This document shows positions 8,405-16,719 of a stretch of DNA of 64,000 nucleotides, one piece after another. Under the pieces are notes generated by a model that did not search any database, was not told the DNA's origin, and saw only the letters and a program-made list of their open reading frames with translations. The position numbers and the translations under genes were made by a program. The stretch spans positions 3,038,001 to 3,102,000 of the forward strand of contig JADJEE010000001.1 of the NCBI GenBank assembly GCA_016709225.1, given 5' to 3'. Origin of the DNA: Deltaproteobacteria bacterium (GTDB lineage: Bacteria > Myxococcota_A > Polyangia > Nannocystales > Nannocystaceae). How positions within the stretch are numbered: position 1 is the first letter of the stretch; each line of letters begins with the position of its first letter.

Positions 8405-9378
8405 TCATTGCAGCATCGCCGACGTGCAGATACCGGTCTGCCTCAGGCTTCCGCAGCCGGGCGCGTGCCCGGGCTCGAACCACGGTTCGCAGTGCGTGCC
8501 CGGCAGCAGCGACGAGCATGCGTCCGGCGCTTCCGTGTCGCACAACGGCGAGCAGCAGCCCGTTGCTCCCCCTCGGCGCAGCCGGGCAAGCGTTGCGCGG
8601 ACGTGCACACCAGCCCCGCCGCGCAGACCTCGTTCCCGACTGAGCAAGGATCACCGACCGACGCTGGCGGGTCAGCGCGGGTCGGCAAGCACTGGAACGC
8701 GCCCCACGCCGGCGCGCAAGCGGCCCCCGGGTTGTCGCAATCCTGCGCGAGCGGATCACACGTCGTGAGACACAGCGCGAGCGTCCCAGGACTCGCGATC
8801 GAGCAGGCGCGACAGGGATCGGCGCACACGGGTGCGGCCTCGGTACCCTGACACAACGGCACGCAGGTGCCGATGAGCTCGCGATTCACATCCCAACAAA
8901 GCAGACCGCGATCACAGTCGTCGAACCCCCACATGCCGAGCCCCGCGATGGTGCAGGCTTCATCGGCCTGGCGGGGATCGGCAGCGATCGAAACGCATTG
9001 GGTCGGGCCCCACAATCCGTCGATCTCGACCGGTGTGCATTTCTCGCCCGACGGACAATCCTGCGCCCAGACCTCACACGTTCGCGCGGAATCCCCGAGA
9101 TCCGCGGAATGCACGATGCTCGCGCCGGCAGAGCCACCGGCCGAGGACGAATCGTCGGCGCTTCCATGGGTGCTCGTTTTACCGGTCACGACCGCGTCGG
9201 TGGTTGCCGCTGTGCCGGTCGTCGTAGCCATCGCGACGTCCCCGTGATTGCCTCTGGAGCAGCCGGTCCACGCCAACCACGCGAGGCTCGCCGCCATCGC
9301 TGGAGCTCGCGCGGCCGCACGGACGCCAGCGCGGACGACGACGCGCGACACCACCAGCGATCGCGCGTATTCAGCCAT
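8405..9378 (-). CDS. Cys-rich lipoprotein, interrupted by a single-base frameshift
   Basis: A signal-like N-terminus ends in AWTGC, then a Thr/Ala/Gly linker and a Cys-rich domain (CEVWAQDCPSGEKC, CDRGLLCW, CVPLCQG, CSVGNEVCAAGLVC). After CAEG the frame turns to Arg-rich nonsense. A one-base insertion in the C5 run at 8568-8572 restores GATGCCSPLCDTEAPDAC and a Cys-rich end at 8405, giving about 324 residues. This repeat layout is common in Nannocystaceae lipoproteins. The start ATG (9378) overlaps the TGA of the preceding gene, suggesting coupling. Most likely a sequencing indel, not a real pseudogene. Confidence 0.65.
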
Positions 9379-10606
9379 CGAGCGCACCCAGGATCCGGAG
9401 CATCGCGTCGACCTCGCCGTGGGCAGCCCAGTATAGGTCCTCTGCCTCGGACTCGGACTCGTCGAACCAGTCGTCGGCGGCGGCGTTCGCCGCCGACTCC
9501 GGCACTTCACTCCGAGCCAGCCGTGCCTCCGCGTCCGCGAGTCGCGAGCGCAACGCGTCGATGTACGCCGGCGCAGAAGCGCCGACCGACGCTTCTGCGA
9601 GGCATCGCAACAACTCGGGGGTCACCACCAGCGCGCGGCCGAGCTCGCTCGCGCACGTCATCGCCAACAGCTGATCCCGTGCCCACGGTGGGTATGGGCC
9701 GGTGGTGACGGCCAACACCAACTCCGGCTCGGCCTCCGACAAGAGGTGGGCCACGTGCCCGAATGCAACGCGGCGATGGTGCCGCGCCCACGCCGCGAGG
9801 ACTTCGCCGCGAAGCCGCGCATCCGAGAGCACCGGCAGCAGCTCTGCGTAGCCATCGCTGCGCGCCCACAGGCCGAACACGCACGCGCGCACATTCGCGT
9901 CGACCTCGCTGCGCAGGCGGGCGACGAGGTCGGCCCTGTCCCCACGATCGCTCGCCGACCACAACGCGAACGCTCGCGCCCGGACGGACGCATGCCACCG
10001 GTGTTCGTAGGCCGAAAGCGGCGGTGCACCGCTGGCCTGCCACAGCGCTTCGGCGGCGCCGCGGACGTCGGAGGCGGGATGATCGGCATGGCGCCGAACC
10101 ATCGCGCGCACGCGGTCGATCGGCAGTGGAGGAACGAGCTGTAGCAGCGACACGAGCACCGCACTGGAGCGCTCGCACGCCAGTCGCGCGACCAACACGT
10201 CGACTACGCGATCGCGGTCACGCGCGACCCTCCACAGCAGCGTCGCCGCCGCGGCTCGCACGCTCGCGCAGGGGTCGAGCACGGCGAGCGTCTCGAGCAG
10301 GTCGAGTGACTGCACGGCCGCGAGGTTCACCAACAGCAACAGCCGCACACCATCGTCCGGCGGTGTCGTGGGCAGCGACTGCTGCCGCAGCATCACCCGC
10401 CAGCACGCAGCGAGACGACGGTCGGGATCCTCGTCGTCGATCGCGGACTCCAGCTCGGCGTCGGTGAGCGCCGAGAATGCCGCATGCACTGCTGCCCGCC
10501 GCGCGTCGTCCCCGGGCTCGCTCGCCTGCACGACTTCTTCGTGCGGGCCTTGCTCTCGCAGCGACGCCGACTGCTCGGCGATGGCACGAACACGAGACTC
10601 GTCCAT
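9371..10606 (-). CDS. HEAT-repeat-like protein of unknown function
   Basis: A 411-residue Ala/Leu/Arg-rich protein with repeated helical pairs (for example LDPCASVRAAAATLLWRVA, and VRGAAEALWQAS), as in HEAT/armadillo-type scaffolds. There is no signal peptide or membrane segment, so it is probably cytoplasmic. An acidic tail (DDWFDESESEAEDLYW) ends the protein. The ATG at 10606 has GGAGC 6 nt upstream. It is followed with overlap by a Cys-rich lipoprotein gene. Function unknown; a binding scaffold is the most that can be inferred. Confidence 0.7.
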   Translation of the reverse strand: MDESRVRAIAEQSASLREQGPHEEVVQASEPGDDARRAAVHAAFSALTDAELESAIDDEDPDRRLAACWRVMLRQQSLPTTPPDDGVRLLLLVNLAAVQSLDLLETLAVLDPCASVRAAAATLLWRVARDRDRVVDVLVARLACERSSAVLVSLLQLVPPLPIDRVRAMVRRHADHPASDVRGAAEALWQASGAPPLSAYEHRWHASVRARAFALWSASDRGDRADLVARLRSEVDANVRACVFGLWARSDGYAELLPVLSDARLRGEVLAAWARHHRRVAFGHVAHLLSEAEPELVLAVTTGPYPPWARDQLLAMTCASELGRALVVTPELLRCLAEASVGASAPAYIDALRSRLADAEARLARSEVPESAANAAADDWFDESESEAEDLYWAAHGEVDAMLRILGALDG

Positions 10607-10721
10607 GAGGTGCTCCGTCCTGCAGCTTGGCAGACGCGCCCGGTGCAAGCGAGCCGCGCGACACCTGCCCCGTCGATGCGCACGGTCCTGCGCGCACGCG
10701 GGCGCGGGACCGCCCGCCAGC

Positions 10722-11834
10722 TCACCCCGCGGGCGGGATGTTGGCGCAGGTCGAGCCGATGACCTCGGCGAGCGCGGTGCCGAGCACGCCTTCGAAGTCC
10801 GGTGTCATGCCGAACTGCAGGTTGATCCACGACGGCGGCGCGGCGCCGAAGCCATTCATGAAGTCGTAGAGCCGGGTGTTGGTGTTGCCGGGCTGGTCGT
10901 AGCACTGGCCCGCGATCGCACCGGTGGTGATGATGCACATGTCGCCGCAGGCCGACTTCGCGTCGCTGACGATGTCGATGAAGTCCTGGGTCGCAATCGC
11001 GGGCGGCGAGAGATCGGGGGAGTCGGACAAGAGGAACAACACCAGCACGCCCTGCTCGCGCATGAAGCCGGCGTTGTAGGTGGCGTTGGCGTCGTGGAAG
11101 GGATAGGCCGCGCCGGCGACCACGGTCTCGGTGTTCGAGTGCTGCGCGGAGCCGTCGATCGCGCCCATCAGCGCGCCCTGGAACCAGGTCTTCAGCGCTG
11201 CGGGGTCGGCATCGGTGGTGAAGTCGAAGTAACGCTGACCATTGTGCTCGAACAGCCGCCCTTGCTGGCCGTTCACGCCGTTGTCGGCGACGTCGGGTGG
11301 GTTCCACACGCCGTCGGTGAGCGCGGCTTCGCAGCCAGGCCCGCCCCACCCGCCGCCGTTGCCGGGGTCGTAGAAGCCCGTCGCCCGCGTGACGCCGACG
11401 TGAAGCGAGGTGCCTGGGGGCAGCGCGCCGATCATCTCGTTCACGAAGGTGTCGAACGCGGCCACCGTCGGCGCGGCGTGCTCCTGCATCGAACCGGAGT
11501 TGTCGACCACGAACACGATGTCGACGGCAGTGCAGCCACAGTCGGGATCGCCGGCGTTGCAATCGCTCGCGAGATCGCTGCCGGTACCGACGTCGAACTT
11601 CGCACCCTCACCGGAGCTCGAGGCCTCGCCCGCACTCGAGTCGGCCGGGCCCGCGCTGGTGCCGGCCGACGTGAGCGTGGCGCTCGCGCTCGCGTCGGTC
11701 TCGGTCGCAGTCGCGCTCTGGCTGCCGCCGAAGCTGCTGCTGCCGTTCTCGTCGCCGTCACCACACGCCCCCGCGAGCAACACCGCGGTGGGCAGCAAGC
11801 TGGCGCGTGACCTCGGTGCGTTGCGCTCGCGCAT
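10722..11834 (-). CDS. VWA-domain lipoprotein
   Basis: 370 residues. The lipobox LAGAC is at about 20-24, followed by a long Ser/Thr/Ala/Gly linker to about residue 85. A von Willebrand factor A domain then carries the metal-ion-dependent adhesion motif DNSGSM at 111-116 and a later LFLLSDSPD strand. Conserved cysteines (CNAGDPDCGC, CGDMCI, CYDQPG) point to an extracytoplasmic location. Such proteins are very frequent in Nannocystaceae and probably bind proteins or surfaces through a divalent cation. A TACGAT hexamer lies 7 nt before the ATG, with no ribosome binding site. Confidence 0.85.
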   Translation of the reverse strand: MRERNAPRSRASLLPTAVLLAGACGDGDENGSSSFGGSQSATATETDASASATLTSAGTSAGPADSSAGEASSSGEGAKFDVGTGSDLASDCNAGDPDCGCTAVDIVFVVDNSGSMQEHAAPTVAAFDTFVNEMIGALPPGTSLHVGVTRATGFYDPGNGGGWGGPGCEAALTDGVWNPPDVADNGVNGQQGRLFEHNGQRYFDFTTDADPAALKTWFQGALMGAIDGSAQHSNTETVVAGAAYPFHDANATYNAGFMREQGVLVLFLLSDSPDLSPPAIATQDFIDIVSDAKSACGDMCIITTGAIAGQCYDQPGNTNTRLYDFMNGFGAAPPSWINLQFGMTPDFEGVLGTALAEVIGSTCANIPPAG

Positions 11835-11841
11835 GCCGTCG

Positions 11842-11847
11842 ATCGTA
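11842..11847 (-). promoter_or_regulatory. Putative -10 element (TACGAT) of the VWA lipoprotein gene
   Basis: On the minus strand TACGAT ends exactly 7 nt before the ATG at 11834, with no Shine-Dalgarno sequence between. It fits the leaderless pattern seen elsewhere in the window. Confidence 0.45.
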
Positions 11848-11882
11848 CACCACCGTCCGCCGGCCGCGGGAAGTGCCGCGCG

Positions 11883-12626
11883 TCACCGCTCGCGCAGCGC
11901 GACCACGTGCAGCGACTTCACGGACCCGGGTGCACCCTGGCCCTGCGCCGCGCGTGCCTGCGCCCACGGGATCTGCGACCAGTCGAGGCGCTCGTCGATC
12001 GGCACCGCGCGCCACGGCCCATGCGGATCGCCAGCGCTGCGTCCGGCGGCGCGCACGTCGAAGCCCGCCCGGCGTAGCCGGCCGATCACACCCTGCAGCG
12101 GCCGCGAGCCGTCGACCAGCATGTGCAGCTCGAGCAACCACGCGCACACCCCTGGCATGGCCTCGAGCGCGTCGTCGAGCACCGCGTACTCGTGGCCCTC
12201 GATGTCGAGCTTCACCACCGTCGCGTCGGGCACGGCGTCGACCAGGCGCAGGCACGGCACCTCGATCCGCACCGCCCCGCCATCGCGCACGCCGGCCACC
12301 GCGCTCGACCAGCCATCGTCGAAGCGAGCCACCCGCAGCGCCAGCGTGCCGGCGTGATCCGAGATCGCCACGCTGCGCACCGACCAGTGCGCGTGGCCAC
12401 CGGCCGCGATGCGAGCCTCGATGCGCGCGACGTTGGAGCGCAGCGGCTCGATCGAGATCACCCGACCTTCGCGACCGACCGCCGACGCAAAGCCCTCCGA
12501 GAGCGCACCGACGTGCGCACCGACGTCCGCCACCACCGCGCCCACGAAGCCCTCGCGCAGGCCGTCGGCGCGACGCAGGAGCGACGCGTACCAGGCGAGC
12601 TGCCGATCGGTGGACGCGTCGGTCAT
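11883..12626 (-). CDS. FkbM-family SAM-dependent methyltransferase
   Basis: 247 residues with a class I methyltransferase fold. The SAM-binding motif I region VVADVGAHVGALSEGFA is near residues 35-50. GRVISIEPLRSNVARIEARI matches the FkbM pattern (acidic residue ending strand 2), and VVKLDIEGHEYAVLDDA is the diagnostic FkbM 'DVEGaE' block. It lacks a signal peptide. FkbM enzymes usually O-methylate sugars or polyketides, but the substrate here cannot be told. It is a single gene, 48 nt downstream of the VWA lipoprotein gene's start region. Confidence 0.88.
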   Translation of the reverse strand: MTDASTDRQLAWYASLLRRADGLREGFVGAVVADVGAHVGALSEGFASAVGREGRVISIEPLRSNVARIEARIAAGGHAHWSVRSVAISDHAGTLALRVARFDDGWSSAVAGVRDGGAVRIEVPCLRLVDAVPDATVVKLDIEGHEYAVLDDALEAMPGVCAWLLELHMLVDGSRPLQGVIGRLRRAGFDVRAAGRSAGDPHGPWRAVPIDERLDWSQIPWAQARAAQGQGAPGSVKSLHVVALRER

Positions 12627-12677
12627 GGCCCATGCTCGCCCGGCATCGTTCGCGCACGCCAGCGTCGTCGCGCGCCG

Positions 12678-13017
12678 CTATGGCGCGGGCGCCAGCGGGT
12701 CGAGGTAAACCTCGCACACGGGCAGGTCACAGCCGATCGAGCTCGAGCGCGTCGCACACGACGCTCACGTCGGGGTAGGTCGCGAGCCCGGTTGCTCGCA
12801 CGCGGATGCGGAGGTCGGACCCGAACACGCGGCACGGCCGTCCGCGCAGGCCCTCGCGCAGGAGACTCGCGACATTCACCGCGATCGCGGCGCGACTCGG
12901 CGAGCCGCCCGCCATCGCCCACACCTGTCCGTCGCAGAACTCGTGACGCACGGGGCTGATTGCCTCGAGCGCGAGATACTCGGTGAAGCTGTAGCGCTGT
13001 CGAGCCGCGAGCGTCAC
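12678..13017 (-). pseudogene. Uma2-family (DUF820) nuclease-fold gene, internally deleted
   Basis: The first 96 codons match the N-terminal half of Uma2 proteins: RYSFTEYLALEAISPVRHEF, GQVWAMAGGSPSRAA and RIRVRATGLATYPDVSVVCD (the PD of the PD-(D/E)XK core). The frame then stops at 12727, although family members run to about 180 residues. In the next frame, LPVCEVYLDPLAPAP ending at 12678 looks like a typical Uma2 C-terminus. This suggests loss of the middle section with its catalytic E-x-K strand. The GTG start has TACGCT 7 nt upstream. Uma2 genes are abundant and often decayed. Confidence 0.7.
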
Positions 13018-13024
13018 GGTGTCC

Positions 13025-13030
13025 AGCGTA
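13025..13030 (-). promoter_or_regulatory. Putative -10 element (TACGCT) before the Uma2 remnant
   Basis: TACGCT on the minus strand lies 7 nt before the GTG at 13017. It is divergent from the TACGAT at 13056-13061 for the next gene. Confidence 0.4.
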
Positions 13031-13055
13031 GCACGACGGTGCTCGGGTCACGGTG

Positions 13056-13061
13056 TACGAT
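13056..13061 (+). promoter_or_regulatory. Putative -10 element (TACGAT) of the DUF1513 gene
   Basis: TACGAT ends 7 nt before the GTG at 13069, which is in frame with the DUF1513 reading frame. This favours the GTG over the ATG at 13060, which overlaps the hexamer. Confidence 0.45.
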
Positions 13062-13068
13062 GCCGTCC

Positions 13069-14188
13069 GTGTCGATGCACGAGCCCGGCGCCCACGGCAC
13101 CCTCGGTCACGCGTGGGCCGGCAGCGCTTGGCAGTCCGAGGGTCGCCGTCACTTCGCCATCGTCAGTCGCGACCTCGCCGACACCGCCGCGCCGCCGCGT
13201 GCGATGGCGATGCCCTTCTTCGCCCACGGGTTCGTGCCCGATCCGAACGCGCCGGCGCGGGTGGCCGTGTTCGAGAAGCACGGCCCGGGCGCGGCGATCG
13301 TCGAGCTTCGCACGCTGACGCCCGAGCGCGCGCTCGACTGCGGACCCGAGCGCGAGTTCTACGGCCACGGCGCGTTCACCCGCGACGGCGCGCTGCTGTT
13401 CGCCACCGAGATCGTCAAGGACGCCGGGCGCAGCGGGCACGCTCGGCATCTACGACGGCACCACCGGAGCCCGCATCGGCGAGCTGCCCTCGGGTGGCGT
13501 CGCGCCGCACGACTGCGTGCTCGTCGACGGCGGCGCAGTGCTGGTCGTCGGCCACGGCGGCGGCGCGCTCGGCCAGGCCGACCCGCCGTGCGTGTGCTGG
13601 CTCGAGCTACCGAGCGGCAAGCTACTGCGCAAGCTGGTGCTCGACGACCCCCGCTTCGACGTCGGCCACCTCGCGATCGGCGACGACGGCGACCTCGCGA
13701 TCGTGTCGGCCCCGCGCCACGGCACCATCGCCCCCGAGCGCAGTCGCGGCGGCCTCACGTTGGTGCCCCGTGGTCGGCCGCAGCACAGCGTCGATCACCG
13801 CGACGGCGAGTCGGAGCACCGTCGCGAGAGCGTCGCTGCGATGATCGGCGAGACCCTGAGCGTCGCGCTGCACGAGCCCACGCGAACGGTCGCCACCACC
13901 AACCCCGAGGGCCACCTGCTGGCGTTCTGGGACCTCGACGATGGCAGCCTGCGCGCACGCCTGCGCGTCCCCAACCCCCGCGGCGTCGCGCTCACCCTGG
14001 ACGGCAACGAGTTCGTGGTGAGCTTCGGCATCCACGGCAAGCTCGCCCGCGTCGACGCCCGCACCTGCAAGCCGGTGGACGTTCCGGGCAACCGCGACGG
14101 CGTGCGCTGCGGCGCGACGGGCTCGCATCTGTTCGTGTACGACGTCGGGGCCGATGCGGACGCGATCGGCATCGAGCTGCCGGGGTGA
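13069..14188 (+). CDS. DUF1513-family beta-propeller-like protein, interrupted by a frameshift
   Basis: The first part has GRRHFAIVSRDLAD and the diagnostic FYGHGAFTRDGALLFATE. At 13435-13437 (GGG) the frame is lost. Removing one G restores GTLGIYDGTTGARIGELPSG and VAPHDCVLVDGGAVLVVGHG, which continue the DUF1513 pattern to the stop at 14188, giving about 372 residues. DUF1513 proteins have YVTN/propeller-like repeats and often sit near iron/imelysin genes; no such neighbours are present here. No clear signal peptide. The single-base insertion in a G run looks like a sequencing error. Confidence 0.68.
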
Positions 14189-14294
14189 CAGGCGGCGGAC
14201 GGACGCCGGCCGCCCACGCGCCCGCGTGCCCCCACCGGCGCAGGAGCGCGACCCCTCGCCGCGCGTGCAACGGCGGCCGCGCTGCTTCGTCTCC

Positions 14295-14885
14295 ATGCTG
14301 ATGTTCGCCCACGCCCGCGTCCGCGTCGCCTCGCTCGTCCTCTCGCTGTGTGGTTGTGGGCTCGTCATGCCGTCGGCGGACCAGCAAAAGGTCGCCGCCG
14401 CCTGTGGCGGCGAGGCCGTCGCGGGCACCAGCGCGCACGAGCGGAGCGGCGATGGCTTCGCGGTGTTCACTCGGCCGAGCCGCGATGCCCCGTACGAATG
14501 GAGCGTCGACGGGGTTCACTTCAAGCTGCGTCCTCCGAAGACGTTGGCCGACGTCAACACGGTGTTCTGCCTCGACGCGCCGGAGGAGGTCGCGCAGGGC
14601 GACTGTGACTTCGTCGAGTCCAGCGGCCTCGGCGTCGCAGGCGTGCAAGTCGTGGAGACGAGTCGCAGCAAGGGGCCGAGCTTCGCGCGCGTCGGTCAGC
14701 GTCGAACGGCACGCCTGGTGGATCCGTCGACCGGCAAGACGCTGGCGGAGCACACGATCACCACGGATGCTCCGAAGTGTGACGCAGCCATCGGCGAGCC
14801 GACGGCCGCCAGCTTTCGAGCGAACCCGCCAAGCGGTATCTCGTTCGCGAAGTGGGCGACCGCCGAGCTCGGGGTCTCGGAGTAG
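14295..14885 (+). CDS. Lipoprotein of unknown function
   Basis: 196 residues. A basic N-terminus and hydrophobic stretch end in LSLCGCG (lipobox), followed by a globular domain without repeats. Five to six cysteines are spread through it (AACGGE, VFCLDA, GDCDF, KCDAA), compatible with disulfides outside the cell. ATG codons at 14295 and 14301 are both possible. No family recognised. It lies convergent to a small membrane protein gene. Confidence 0.65.
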   Translation: MLMFAHARVRVASLVLSLCGCGLVMPSADQQKVAAACGGEAVAGTSAHERSGDGFAVFTRPSRDAPYEWSVDGVHFKLRPPKTLADVNTVFCLDAPEEVAQGDCDFVESSGLGVAGVQVVETSRSKGPSFARVGQRRTARLVDPSTGKTLAEHTITTDAPKCDAAIGEPTAASFRANPPSGISFAKWATAELGVSE

Positions 14886-14944
14886 AGCTGGCGAACACCG
14901 TCGCGTTGGCATCCCGCCCGCGTTCGGGCGCGATCGGCTGGCGC

Positions 14945-15499
14945 TCACGCGTCGGTGCGCGACGACGTCACGAGACGGCCATCGGCTGGAAACACGGCGC
15001 AGTAGCCGTAACCCCGCACGAGCAACACGGGCATCGCCATGCCCACGCGCGGGGCCTCCGGGTGTCCGCCCACCGACAGTCCGATGCGATGCGCACCGCC
15101 TTCGTCGGCCGCGTGCAGGACGGCGCGGGTGATCGCGACTCCGCGGACCCACACGTGCTGGACGCTCTGCACGTGCGCGTCGACGAAGCTGCCCTCGCGG
15201 AACAGTCTCGCCGCGCCGGCCCGCCGGCGACGGACCCAGACGACAAACGGCACCCAGCCGCCGACGAAACCGCCGACCCAGAGCACCATCACCACCGCAC
15301 GCGCGACCGGCCCCTGCTCGCCGCCGGTGATGGTGACGCCGACCAGCAACCCCAGCGTCGCGAAGCCACACGTGCAGCAGAACCACACCAGGCCGTAGGC
15401 GATGAAGCCCCACGTCGAGTCGACCCGTCGCGCGAGGCGGCGACACAGCGCCGTGGGGCGGGGCACCGGCGTCGCGCGCAGCTCCTCGAGCTCGGACAT
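14945..15499 (-). CDS. Two-helix membrane protein of unknown function
   Basis: About 184 residues. An N-terminal cytoplasmic stretch is followed by two hydrophobic segments (GFIAYGLVWFCCTCGFATLG and ARAVVMVLWVGGFVGGWV), then a soluble C-terminal domain of about 100 residues (ARLFREGSFVDAHVQSVQH onward). The layout resembles DUF3592-like proteins, where a beta domain follows a membrane pair, but the match is not strong. An ATG at 15520 would add seven residues. Confidence 0.6.
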   Translation of the reverse strand: MSELEELRATPVPRPTALCRRLARRVDSTWGFIAYGLVWFCCTCGFATLGLLVGVTITGGEQGPVARAVVMVLWVGGFVGGWVPFVVWVRRRRAGAARLFREGSFVDAHVQSVQHVWVRGVAITRAVLHAADEGGAHRIGLSVGGHPEAPRVGMAMPVLLVRGYGYCAVFPADGRLVTSSRTDA

Positions 15500-15627
15500 C
15501 CGTACACGAGCTTGCCACATCGTGCGGCCGCGAGGACGGCGGGGCGCGCGATGACGCGTGGACGGTTGCCGTGCGACTGCAAGAGCTCGCATCGGTCGCG
15601 ATCGCTCATGCTCGGCATCGGCGTTCC

Positions 15628-16002
15628 TCACCACACGGCTGCAGCGGACGGTCCGTCGTGGGGACTACCGCGGCTGCGCCATCGCCCGAATCCCAGACGT
15701 GAATGATGCACTGCTGCGCGGGCGAGTCGGTGACGACACGCGACCGTCCCACCATCAACCGCTGTACAATTCATCGTGCTACCGGAGAAGCGCAGCTTCA
15801 GGCCAGTCCTGCAGCCGTTCCGGCACTTGAATCGTTGGCCGTGCCGCGCCAGATTGGAGCGACCGTTGGAGAAGTCCTGCTTCAGCCGCGCACCCGCATC
15901 GAATCGGAACTCGGGCGTGACGGTCAAGTCACCAGCATCGCAGAGACGATGGGTGTCGGAGCACGGGACCAGGCCATCGGTGTTCGCGACGTAGCCGTGC
16001 AC
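15628..16002 (-). CDS. Uncertain small ORF downstream of the Mrr/UDG-like pair
   Basis: A GTG-started frame of 124 codons, 8 nt after the stop of the gene upstream. Codons in the first two thirds have G/C-rich third positions, supporting coding. The last 30 residues become Arg/His-rich, so the true end may be earlier or frameshifted. Four or five Cys occur (PCSDTHRLCD, CRNGC, NCTAVDG). No signal peptide and no family. The opposite strand has an open frame of similar size but poorer codon bias. Confidence 0.35.
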   Translation of the reverse strand: MHGYVANTDGLVPCSDTHRLCDAGDLTVTPEFRFDAGARLKQDFSNGRSNLARHGQRFKCRNGCRTGLKLRFSGSTMNCTAVDGGTVACRHRLARAAVHHSRLGFGRWRSRGSPHDGPSAAAVW

Positions 16003-16010
16003 GAGGGTGG

Positions 16011-16712
16011 CTAATGCGCATCACCCACGGGTTCGCGCCAGCGAACCCTATCGCGAACGAACGCTGCGAGAATCTCTCGACCGCAACGCCCCTCGTACTT
16101 GTCCGAGCGGCGGTTCCACCACGCGCTGGAGGGGTGGCACGTGACGACGATCGGCATCTCCAGCCGTTCGAGGAGTTGGCACTTCTTCGCCGCGAGTCGT
16201 GAGACGAAGGCGATCGCCCGCGGCTGCAGGTCCGCGATGCGGTGTTCGAACAGCACGTTGGCGAGGTCGAAGTCCTGCTCGGTCAGATGACCTCGAAGGG
16301 AGTCGTGTTCGCGTGCGGGACGGAGGAAGAAATTGAAGATGGCGACGTCATCGGCGACGTCACGGGCCATCGGGTACCCGGGTCCGGCTTCATTGATCAC
16401 CTCGAAGGCGTTCTTCCAGATCCAGTGGGCCTTGTTGGCGAAGTTCGTCGCGCACGCGCGTGACACTGCACCCGCGGTGTCGATCCACCGCCGCCATTCG
16501 CCCTGGGCCCCGGTGCACCGGAGTTCCTCCGCGGCGAGCGTCTCCTGGCTCCCCTGATACCAGGTGGCGGCGTCGAGGTGCTGCGTGGCCTGCTCCGGGA
16601 GATAGTGGCTCTCACCGACCAGCAGTAGTCGCGGTCGACCGCCCGCCTCGTAGTGCTGCCCCTCGTACGGCTTCATGCTCGGGTAGCGCGCGTAGAACTG
16701 CTCGGGGGTCAT
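16011..16712 (-). CDS. Possible uracil-DNA-glycosylase-superfamily protein next to Mrr
   Basis: A 233-residue soluble protein. An early strand-loop motif LLLVGESHYLP (about 30-39) and a late TCHPSSAWWNR (about 191-201) are placed like motifs A (GEAPG/GQDPY) and B (HPS) of the UDG superfamily. Between them, DDVAIFNFF (121-129) could be the central strand with the Asn/Phe base-stacking part. This assignment is inference from motif spacing only. The gene starts 7 nt after the stop of a Mrr-type endonuclease gene, so the two are probably one transcription unit acting on foreign or modified DNA. Confidence 0.5.
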   Translation of the reverse strand: MTPEQFYARYPSMKPYEGQHYEAGGRPRLLLVGESHYLPEQATQHLDAATWYQGSQETLAAEELRCTGAQGEWRRWIDTAGAVSRACATNFANKAHWIWKNAFEVINEAGPGYPMARDVADDVAIFNFFLRPAREHDSLRGHLTEQDFDLANVLFEHRIADLQPRAIAFVSRLAAKKCQLLERLEMPIVVTCHPSSAWWNRRSDKYEGRCGREILAAFVRDRVRWREPVGDAH

Positions 16713-16719
16713 GAGTACC

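Noticed and set aside
15703..16014. Plus-strand 103-codon frame opposite the uncertain ORF at 15628-16002
   Set aside because: Weaker third-position GC than the opposite frame, no start signal and no family.
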